From Acidocella sp. 35-58-6 (GTDB lineage: Bacteria > Pseudomonadota > Alphaproteobacteria > Acetobacterales > Acetobacteraceae): DNA of 5,240 nucleotides. Below the pieces are notes generated by a model. The model was not told the origin of the DNA. It did no database searches and was given only the letters and a program-made list of their open reading frames with translations. Below, one piece after another: positions 1 to 5,240 of this stretch. The first letter of the stretch is position 1. Every line of letters starts with the position of its first letter. The DNA lies in the NCBI GenBank assembly GCA_002281005.1, contig NCFD01000122.1:1-5240 (forward strand), given 5' to 3'. The position numbers and the translations under genes are program-made.

Positions 1-3000
1 CCAGCAGGTCCTCGATATATTTTGGGTTTAAGGTGCGGGTACGGATTTCGAGGGCGACCTGTTCGTTCAAGGTACGCACCTTGCCTTCGCCGCGGGTTTG
101 ATCACCGATGTACAAAGCCGGTTTTTTGTCACTTCCCTTAATAGCGCTGATGGCACGGGTGAGGCCGCCGAGACCATCGAAATAATGGTCAACACTGGTC
201 ACACCAAGCTCGAGTGATTCGAGATTTTGGTAGGCGGCTTCAACGGTGCCAAGCACCTGCGCCAACACGGCGTCACTGCGGGCGGGCTTGCCGTCAACGC
301 CATAGGCGAAGCCTTTGCGGCTCATGTAGGCGCGGCCTAGCTCATCCTCGTTTTCCCAAGCGCCAGATTCAATGAGGTTGTTGACGTTGGCGCCGTAATT
401 GCCCTCCTGGTTACTGAACACCCGCAAGGCGGCGTCTTCAACGGTGCCGCCATTAAGTCTCATGAATTCCAGCGCGTGTTTGCGGATAAAATTCTGCGCC
501 ACCGGTTCATCGGCACGGGCGGCAAGCAGCGCGGCTTGCGCGAGTAGCTTGGTTTGAATCGGCAGCAAATCGCGGAAGATGCCGGATAAGGTTACAATAA
601 CATCGACACGCGGCCTCCCGAGTTTTTCTAAGGGTACCAATTCAGCGCCGCATAGCCGGCCATAGCCGTCGCGGCGGGGGGCTGCACCCATTAACCACAG
701 TGCCTGCGCCAATGGGCCACCTTCGGATTTTAAATTATCGCTGCCCCACAGCAGCAGTGCGACAGTTTCGGGCAGGCCGTTGCCTTCGGCGGCGTGCCGC
801 GCGAGCAGTAATTCTGCTTGCCGGGCACCGTCCTGCACAGCAAACGCGGTAGGCATACGGAAGGGGTCAAACCCGTACAGATTACGTCCGGTTGGCAAAA
901 TGGCTGGTGTGCGCAACAGGTCTCCACCGGGAGCGGGGCGGATGTAGCGGCCATCAAGGGCGGTGATAATCCCGGGCAGTTCGGTGTCGGCGGCCATCAG
1001 AGCGCTCACACGCTCACGCTCCTGAGGGTCAATAATACCAGCAGCATCCATCACGCGGGCGCGGGCGGCTTCATTGGGGGGAGCCCCCACCACATGCAGC
1101 CCTTCCGGGATCAATGTGTATTCGAGTTCCAGCAAGGTGGTGGCCAACTTGTTCATGGTGGCGCTGGCATCGTGCCCCCAGGCTGGGGCGGCGGCACAGA
1201 GGTCAAGCGCACTGGCTTGTGCTTGCACCAGTTCGATCAAGGCGGTGGCTTCAGACTCGGGGGTATCGGGTCCAATGGCGCGGGCACGCTCCAGGCTGGC
1301 CTTTAATTCAACGAGACCCTTATACAGCCCAGCGGACCCGACCGGCGGGGTTAGATGGCTGATGAGTGTGGCCAGACCGCGGCGCTTCGCCAGCATGCCC
1401 TCTGAGGGGTTATTGGCAGCGTAGAGGTAGAAGTTTGGCAAATGGCCGATCAAGCGGTCCGGCCAGCATTTGGCGGAGAGCCCAGCCTGTTTGCCGGGCA
1501 TAAATTCCAACGCGCCGTGAGTGCCGAAATGCAATACCGCATCAACATCAAAATCATCGGCGAGGAAGCGATAGAAAGCACTGAAGGCGTGGGTGGGGGC
1601 AAAGCCGCCTTCAAACAGCAGGCGCATCGGGTCGCCCTCGTAGCCGAAGGCTGGTTGCACACCGACAAATACATTGCCCAGTTGTACACCCATTACAAAT
1701 ATCGAGGCGCCATCGGAGAGTTGCCGCCCGGGTGCCGGGCCCCAGACTTTCTCGATCTCGGCTAAATATGGTTCGCGGCGGATATGCGTATCGCGCGGAA
1801 TTTTAGCGCCGACATTGGCAGGTGTGCCATATTGCGCGCTGTTGCCTTGCAAGATCATGGCGCGCAGGCTGTCAACATCGTCCGGTACATCCACCGTGTA
1901 TCCGGCAGCCTGCATGGCTTTGAGCGTATTATGTAACGAGGCGAACACCGAGAGATAGGCGGCGGTGCCGGTGGCGCCGGCATTGGGCGGAAAGTTGAAT
2001 AAAATGATCCCGATTTTGCGCTCGGCACGCTCGCATTTGCGTAACCGGATTAATCGCGCGACTCGCGCCGCCAGTTTGGCCGCGCGTTCGGGGTGAACGC
2101 ACATGCTGCGTTGTTCGAGCGGCGTGCCAACCCGGCGGCGGCCACCGAAGATCATCGGCATTGACGCGCCGTCAAGTTCGGGCAGGGCGATCATCAATGT
2201 CGCTTCTACCGGGGTTAGGCCACGGACGTCGGCTTCCCAATCTTCGAGGGTTTGAAATTCCAGCGGTACGGCGCCGATGTAGGGAACATCGAGCGCGGCC
2301 AGGGTGACTTCAGCAGCAGCCGAATCGTTGTAGGCGGGGCCTCCGACTAATGAGAATCCGGTAAGCGAGACAACAGCATCGACAATGGCTTTGCCGTTCT
2401 GGATAAAATATGTCTCGACGACAGCGCGCTGGTCGAGCCCGGTTGCGAAAATTGGGATGGTGTTGAAGCCGGCCACTTCAAGAGCGTTGATCACGCCATC
2501 ATAATGTGCGCAATCCTCGGCCAGCAGGTAGGAGCGCAGCAGCAAAACCCCCACGGTGCCCTTCGCATGACTGCAGCGCGGAATTTCAGAAATTTGAGTC
2601 ACAATCCGGCCAGCGGCACGCGGATGATAAAGCCCCATGTCGGGGTATTGGATGGGCTCGGCTACTGGTTTGGCCATTTGAAAATTTCGGCGTGGCCCAT
2701 TTGCATATTTCCCGACCATCATGCGTATCATGCTCTCAATATTCACAGCCGAGCCGGCCAGCCAATATTGCATGCCGAGAAAATAAATCCGCAAATCCTG
2801 CGCAGTACCAGGAATGAAGCGCAATAGTTTAGGCAGGTTGCGCAGTAATTTCATCTGGCTTTCACCGGCTGAAATTTTGGCCGAGCCCGCCTTTTTACCA
2901 CGCAGCCTTTTCAGCATCGCCAGCGCGCCACCGGGCTCGTTTGCCATATCGAGTTTGCCGAACCGGGTTTGACGCACAATGTCGGCGGCTGAAAGGGCGC

Positions 3001-3304
3001 AGAATATGGCATCACAATTCATCCGCCGTGCCGCCAGTTGCGTTGCCACCAGACGAACATGCTCATCGAGAAACAGCATGGTGCAGATGATGATATCGGC
3101 TTTGGCGATAGCCTCATGGCAGGCTGCCAGAGCGGTTTTATCGCTGCCAAACTGGTCGGCAGAATGCAGTTCGATGTGCAGGCCAGGCCATTGTTTTTTG
3201 AGTTTTGTTTCCGCCACGGCCAAAGCGCCCGCCAAATGGCTATCCATGGTGATGATGGCAAGGTTGAGCCCGGTATTCCAGGCTTTGGACGTATCGAGAG
3301 GCAT
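1..3304 (-). CDS. bchH: Magnesium-protoporphyrin IX chelatase subunit H (BchH), C-terminus cut by window edge
   Basis: BchH is the large porphyrin-binding subunit of magnesium chelatase. With the AAA+ subunits BchI and BchD it inserts Mg2+ into protoporphyrin IX, the first committed step of bacteriochlorophyll synthesis, in the cytoplasm. The reverse-strand frame is open from ATG at 3304 to the left edge: 1101 residues visible against about 1190-1250 in the family, so the last ~100 are missing. Residues ~14-175 fit the N-terminal domain typical of BchH/ChlH (DUF3479), and the rest is the CobN/Mg-chelatase domain. Diagnostic stretches are YFLGMQYW at 174-181, NFPPNAGATGTAAYLS from 437, HFGTHGALEFMPGKQ at 592-606 (the conserved His/Glu metal-chelation region) and YGANVNNLIESGAWENEDEL from 970, followed by SRKGFAYG at 995-1002. 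The start is supported by a GGAGGAG ribosome site 6 nt upstream. CobN (cobaltochelatase) is the related alternative, but the N-terminal domain and the bchP neighbour favour BchH. No frameshift was seen. Confidence 0.96.
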   Translation of the reverse strand, partial: MPLDTSKAWNTGLNLAIITMDSHLAGALAVAETKLKKQWPGLHIELHSADQFGSDKTALAACHEAIAKADIIICTMLFLDEHVRLVATQLAARRMNCDAIFCALSAADIVRQTRFGKLDMANEPGGALAMLKRLRGKKAGSAKISAGESQMKLLRNLPKLLRFIPGTAQDLRIYFLGMQYWLAGSAVNIESMIRMMVGKYANGPRRNFQMAKPVAEPIQYPDMGLYHPRAAGRIVTQISEIPRCSHAKGTVGVLLLRSYLLAEDCAHYDGVINALEVAGFNTIPIFATGLDQRAVVETYFIQNGKAIVDAVVSLTGFSLVGGPAYNDSAAAEVTLAALDVPYIGAVPLEFQTLEDWEADVRGLTPVEATLMIALPELDGASMPMIFGGRRRVGTPLEQRSMCVHPERAAKLAARVARLIRLRKCERAERKIGIILFNFPPNAGATGTAAYLSVFASLHNTLKAMQAAGYTVDVPDDVDSLRAMILQGNSAQYGTPANVGAKIPRDTHIRREPYLAEIEKVWGPAPGRQLSDGASIFVMGVQLGNVFVGVQPAFGYEGDPMRLLFEGGFAPTHAFSAFYRFLADDFDVDAVLHFGTHGALEFMPGKQAGLSAKCWPDRLIGHLPNFYLYAANNPSEGMLAKRRGLATLISHLTPPVGSAGLYKGLVELKASLERARAIGPDTPESEATALIELVQAQASALDLCAAAPAWGHDASATMNKLATTLLELEYTLIPEGLHVVGAPPNEAARARVMDAAGIIDPQERERVSALMAADTELPGIITALDGRYIRPAPGGDLLRTPAILPTGRNLYGFDPFRMPTAFAVQDGARQAELLLARHAAEGNGLPETVALLLWGSDNLKSEGGPLAQALWLMGAAPRRDGYGRLCGAELVPLEKLGRPRVDVIVTLSGIFRDLLPIQTKLLAQAALLAARADEPVAQNFIRKHALEFMRLNGGTVEDAALRVFSNQEGNYGANVNNLIESGAWENEDELGRAYMSRKGFAYGVDGKPARSDAVLAQVLGTVEAAYQNLESLELGVTSVDHYFDGLGGLTRAISAIKGSDKKPALYIGDQTRGEGKVRTLNEQVALEIRTRTLNPKYIEDLL

Positions 3305-3310
3305 GGTCTG

Positions 3311-3317
3311 CTCCTCC
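3311..3317 (-). promoter_or_regulatory. Ribosome binding site of bchH
   Basis: On the minus strand GGAGGAG lies 6 nt upstream of the ATG at 3304. It is a near-perfect Shine-Dalgarno match at ideal spacing, and it fixes the bchH start. Confidence 0.85.
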
Positions 3318-3335
3318 GCTTATGCGGCTGAAGTG

Positions 3336-3365
3336 AGGCTAGCGCTGCCTTTCAACGACTGTCAA
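3336..3365 (-). promoter_or_regulatory. Putative bchH promoter (TTGACA -35, weak -10)
   Basis: Reading the minus strand, a perfect sigma70-type -35 box TTGACA covers 3365-3360. With an 18-nt spacer, TAGCCT (3341-3336) is the best -10 candidate, with only three of six matches to TATAAT. A strong -35 with a poor -10 is common for regulated photosynthesis genes in purple bacteria (family knowledge). The leader to the ATG would be about 25 nt. The -35 box overlaps the TGTCAA arm of the operator-like repeat, so a bound repressor would block polymerase. The placement is inferred from sequence alone. Confidence 0.45.
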
Positions 3366-3393
3366 TAATAACTTACGTCAATTTATATTGACA
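3360..3393. repeat. Symmetric inverted repeat in the bchH-bchP divergent region
   Basis: TGTCAATA at 3360-3367 is the exact reverse complement of TATTGACA at 3386-3393, with 18 bp between them. An additional GTCAAT at 3377-3382 makes three copies of the same half-site: two direct copies exactly 16 bp apart and one inverted. The block 3361-3400 is about 25% GC (10 of 40), far below the coding sequence on either side. Both outer arms are TTGACA boxes that point outward, towards bchH on one side and bchP on the other. It is best read as a shared control region for the two genes. Confidence 0.75.
3376..3393. promoter_or_regulatory. PpsR/CrtJ-like operator (CGTC-N10-GACA)
   Basis: The 16-bp palindrome GTCAAT-TTAT-ATTGAC (3377-3392) sits in the pattern CGTC-N10-GACA. 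This matches seven of the eight fixed bases of the PpsR/CrtJ consensus TGTC-N10-GACA (TGT-N12-ACA). A second, weaker match, TGT-N12-ACG, spans 3360-3377 and adjoins it, giving the paired-site layout typical of this repressor. PpsR/CrtJ is known to repress bch, crt and puc genes under oxygen or light in purple bacteria. The half-site orientation does not match FnrL (TTGAT-N4-ATCAA). Binding is inferred; no regulator gene is present in the window. Confidence 0.55.
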
Positions 3394-3417
3394 CATATTG
3401 CCAGTCTGGGCGATGCT
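3388..3417 (+). promoter_or_regulatory. Putative bchP promoter (TTGACA -35, weak -10)
   Basis: A perfect -35 box TTGACA lies at 3388-3393. At an 18-nt spacing GATGCT (3412-3417) is a weak -10 candidate with three of six consensus matches. The leader would be only about 15-20 nt. The -35 overlaps the right arm of the PpsR-like palindrome, mirroring the bchH side almost exactly, including spacing and -10 weakness. It is predicted from sequence only. Confidence 0.45.
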
Positions 3418-3427
3418 CGGATCAGGC

Positions 3428-3433
3428 AGGAGG
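3428..3433 (+). promoter_or_regulatory. Ribosome binding site of bchP
   Basis: AGGAGG, a full Shine-Dalgarno consensus, lies 6 nt upstream of the ATG at 3440. It decides the start: the upstream in-frame TTG at 3398 has no comparable site and would lie in the promoter. Confidence 0.9.
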
Positions 3434-3439
3434 AACCTG

Positions 3440-4633
3440 ATGACCGACCAGATTTTTGATGTGGTGGTGGTTGGCGGCGGCCCGGCGGGCGCCATTGCAG
3501 CCGAGACTTTGGCCAAGGCCGGCCGGCGGGTGCTGCTGTTGGATAAAGCCGGGCGGATTAAGCCTTGCGGTGGCGCGGTGCCGCCGCGTTTGATCAGAGA
3601 TTTCAAAATACCGGAGCATTTAATTGTTGCCCATGCCACAGGGGCGAAAATATTTGCGCCCTCCGGGCGGGCGGAAATGATGCCGATTGATGATGGCGGT
3701 TATGTCGGCATGGTGGACCGCGATGTATTTGATGAGTATTTGCGTAACCGGGCGGCGGCGGCGGGAGCGGTGCGCGAGACCGGTTGTTTTGTGAAAATAT
3801 CGCGGGACAACCCAGGCTTTGCCAGCGTGCATTACCGGCCCGGCAAGCATGACTTAAGCACCTCAGTGATCCATACCCGGTTGGTTATCGGCGCCGACGG
3901 CGCGGTGTCTGCGGTGGCGCGACAGGAAGTGAAAGACGGCACTAAAACCAAACATGTGTTCGCCTATCATGAAATTATCCGCACGCCAGCGGCACCTGGC
4001 GGTGATTGGGATGCAAAGCGTTGCGACATTTATTATCAGGGCGCTGTCTCACCGGATTTTTACGGATGGGTGTTTCCCCATGGTGACACCGCCAGCATTG
4101 GCACCGGCAGTGCCCGCAAGGGCTTTGCTTTGCGCGAGGCGGTGGGTGAGTTGCGCGAGGCGGCGGGGCTAAGTGGTGCTGAAACATTGCGTCGGGAAGG
4201 CGCTCCTCTGCCGATTCGTCCTCTGAAACGCTGGGATAATGGCCGCGACGTGATTTTGGCCGGTGATGCCGCCGGGGTGGTGGCGCCAGCCTCGGGTGAG
4301 GGAATTTATTACGCCATGTTAGGCGGTGAAATGGCGGCGCAGGCGGCCGAAGCGTGCCTTGCCACCGGCGATGTAAAAGCACTGGCGCAGGCGCGGAGAC
4401 GTTTTATGCGGGCGCACGGGCAGGTGTTCTGGGTGCTGGGCTTCATGCAGAATTTTTGGTACGCCAATGACAAACGCCGCGAACGGTTTGTGCGTATTTG
4501 CGGCGACAAGGATGTGCAGTCCTTAACCTGGCAGGCTTACATGAATAAGGCGCTGGTTTATGCCAAGCCAACCGCGCATTTGAAAATTTTCCTCAAAAAC
4601 ATGGCGCACCTTACCGGGCTGGCGCGCGCCTAA
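3440..4633 (+). CDS. bchP: Geranylgeranyl diphosphate/geranylgeranyl-bacteriochlorophyll reductase (BchP)
   Basis: BchP is a flavin- and NADPH-dependent reductase that saturates three double bonds of the geranylgeranyl tail to give phytylated bacteriochlorophyll a, the last pathway step; it normally acts at the membrane where the pigment is assembled. The 397-residue product matches the usual 390-400. An N-terminal Rossmann fold shows VVVVGGGPAGA (8-18), with D35 at the end of the second strand for FAD ribose binding. It is followed by the family signature KPCGGAVPP (41-49). GADG lies at 151-154, DFYGWVFPHGD at 206-216, and the second FAD motif AGDAAG at 274-279, followed by SGEGIYYAM. No transmembrane segment or signal peptide is evident. 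The start at 3440 is chosen for its strong ribosome site and because the Rossmann strand begins at residue 5. It is divergent from bchH across 135 bp, and its stop overlaps that of the convergent hydrolase. The archaeal-type lipid geranylgeranyl reductases are a related family, but context and the KPCGG motif favour BchP. Confidence 0.95.
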   Translation: MTDQIFDVVVVGGGPAGAIAAETLAKAGRRVLLLDKAGRIKPCGGAVPPRLIRDFKIPEHLIVAHATGAKIFAPSGRAEMMPIDDGGYVGMVDRDVFDEYLRNRAAAAGAVRETGCFVKISRDNPGFASVHYRPGKHDLSTSVIHTRLVIGADGAVSAVARQEVKDGTKTKHVFAYHEIIRTPAAPGGDWDAKRCDIYYQGAVSPDFYGWVFPHGDTASIGTGSARKGFALREAVGELREAAGLSGAETLRREGAPLPIRPLKRWDNGRDVILAGDAAGVVAPASGEGIYYAMLGGEMAAQAAEACLATGDVKALAQARRRFMRAHGQVFWVLGFMQNFWYANDKRRERFVRICGDKDVQSLTWQAYMNKALVYAKPTAHLKIFLKNMAHLTGLARA

Positions 4634-4650
4634 TCACGCAACAGCGCCAG
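4619..4650. repeat. Weak inverted repeat across the convergent bchP/hydrolase 3' ends
   Basis: CTGGCGC (4619-4625) pairs with GCGCCAG (4644-4650) across an 18-nt loop, and GGCGCGCGCC (4621-4630) is itself a palindrome. There is no T-run on either side, so this is not a standard intrinsic terminator. It could still impede transcripts from both directions, or be chance in GC-rich coding sequence. It is the only hairpin candidate seen where the two genes meet. Confidence 0.25.
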
Positions 4651-5240
4651 TAAGGCGGCGACCGTGGCGCCGGGCGCCTCCTGCGGGATGTTGTGCCCCA
4701 CACCTTGCAGTACCCGCTGTTCATAGGGGCCGGAGAATTGGCCAATATCGCGGGCCGGGGGCGGGCCCGGATGCAAGGTATCATCGGCACCCCATAATGA
4801 GATCGTGGGGACGCTGATAACAGGTTGTTTCGTCAGGGCGTGTTCAATGTCTGCCAAAGCTGGGTCGCCGGCTGCGAAACCGAAGCGATGCTGGTAGGAG
4901 TGGACAACAACATCGACAAAATCAGGATTTTCAAAGGCGGCTGCCATGCGCTCGTAAGTGGTCGGGTCAAACGTCCAGCCTGGGGACCATTGCTGACAAA
5001 GATACTTGCCAATGGCGGACCGGTTTGAGGTAAGCCCCGCGTGGCCGCGCGGGCCATGGAAATAATACTGGTACCATAACCGGTGTTCGGCCTCGGGGCT
5101 GAGGGGCATTGCCGCCGCTGGAATATCCTGGATCGCATAGCCAAGGGCAGTTACCAGGCAGCGCACGCGCTCGGGCCACAAGGCCGCCACCACGCAGGCA
5201 CCGCGTCCACCCCAGTCGAAGCCCATCAAAGCGGCGTTAT
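4630..5240 (-). CDS. Alpha/beta hydrolase of the Asp-nucleophile (epoxide hydrolase/haloalkane dehalogenase-like) group, N-terminus cut by window edge
   Basis: The frame is open from the right edge to TAG at 4632-4630; 202 residues are visible of a probable 280-310, so the N-terminal strands and oxyanion-hole region are missing. Numbering visible residues, GFDWGG (6-11) is the nucleophile elbow, with Asp8 where esterases and lipases have Ser. LWGADD (148-153) carries the likely acid, and GVGHNIPQEAP (179-189) carries the catalytic His182. Between elbow and acid lies a helical cap with WYQYYF (55-60) and NPDF (104-107). Asp followed by Trp at the elbow is shared by epoxide hydrolases and haloalkane dehalogenases, so the sequence does not settle the reaction; a hydrolysis with an ester intermediate on Asp8 is inferred. 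Substrate unknown. TTG (5229) and ATG (5226) lie inside the elbow and cannot be true starts. It converges on bchP with a 4-bp overlap (4630-4633) and need not belong to the pigment pathway. Confidence 0.88.
   Translation of the reverse strand, partial: NAALMGFDWGGRGACVVAALWPERVRCLVTALGYAIQDIPAAAMPLSPEAEHRLWYQYYFHGPRGHAGLTSNRSAIGKYLCQQWSPGWTFDPTTYERMAAAFENPDFVDVVVHSYQHRFGFAAGDPALADIEHALTKQPVISVPTISLWGADDTLHPGPPPARDIGQFSGPYEQRVLQGVGHNIPQEAPGATVAALLALLRD

Noticed and set aside
818..1424. Overlapping plus-strand open frames opposite bchH
   Set aside because: They lie antisense to the continuous BchH frame, overlap each other in different frames, have low-complexity Gly/Ala/Arg-rich translations and show no family motif. 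They are shadows of a GC-rich gene.
1442..1958. Plus-strand open frames opposite the HFGTHG region of bchH
   Set aside because: They are antisense to the most conserved part of BchH, whose reading frame explains the base pattern. No ribosome site or recognisable domain.
2504..3368. Plus-strand open frames opposite the bchH N-terminal part
   Set aside because: They are antisense to BchH residues 1-267, and the longest one runs into the bchH promoter. No protein motif was seen.
3377..3392. Reading the palindrome as an FNR/FnrL box
   Set aside because: FNR sites have TTGAT-N4-ATCAA; here the arms are GTCAAT-N4-ATTGAC, the opposite orientation of the half-sites, so the PpsR/CrtJ pattern fits better.
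3398..3439. A 14-residue N-terminal extension of BchP from TTG at 3398
   Set aside because: It would start inside the predicted promoter, has no good ribosome site, and adds residues before the Rossmann strand that the family lacks. ATG at 3440 has AGGAGG at ideal spacing.
3975..4382. Minus-strand open frame opposite bchP
   Set aside because: Its Pro/His/Arg-rich translation is typical of the antisense of a GC-rich gene. No motif, and fully explained by bchP.
4630..5240. Naming the right-edge hydrolase BchO (the Mg-chelatase-linked alpha/beta hydrolase)
   Set aside because: It has an Asp nucleophile in GFDWGG and is not next to bchI/bchD here, so the bchO name is not supported.

Overview
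This 5.2-kb window comes from the photosynthesis gene region of a bacterium that makes bacteriochlorophyll. It encodes two enzymes of that pathway, BchH and BchP. The form of both proteins, the moderately high GC content, the strong Shine-Dalgarno sites and the PpsR/CrtJ-like operator point to a purple, probably proteobacterial, anoxygenic phototroph. An alphaproteobacterium is the best guess, but the species cannot be named from the sequence.

Positions 1-3304 (minus strand) are filled by bchH, the porphyrin-binding large subunit of magnesium chelatase. Its start is inside the window and its C-terminus runs off the left edge. I translated 1101 codons by eye and found no stop or frameshift. 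Positions 3305-3439 are a 135-bp divergent intergenic region. It has an AT-rich core with outward-facing TTGACA boxes arranged as an inverted repeat, and these overlap PpsR/CrtJ-like TGT-N12-ACA motifs. Positions 3440-4633 (plus strand) are bchP, geranylgeranyl reductase. Positions 4630-5240 (minus strand) are the C-terminal two thirds or so of an alpha/beta hydrolase with an aspartate nucleophile. It converges on bchP, and the two stop codons overlap.

BchH, with BchI and BchD, carries out the first committed step (Mg insertion into protoporphyrin IX). BchP carries out the last one (reduction of the geranylgeranyl tail to phytyl). Placing both on one divergent control region would co-regulate the entry and exit of the pathway. 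The hydrolase has no recognised role in pigment synthesis and may mark the edge of the cluster. No stretch over 300 bp lacks a gene, and I saw no RNA gene, mobile element or CRISPR array. I found no convincing novel system; the most interesting part is the divergent regulatory region and the bchH/bchP gene order around it.
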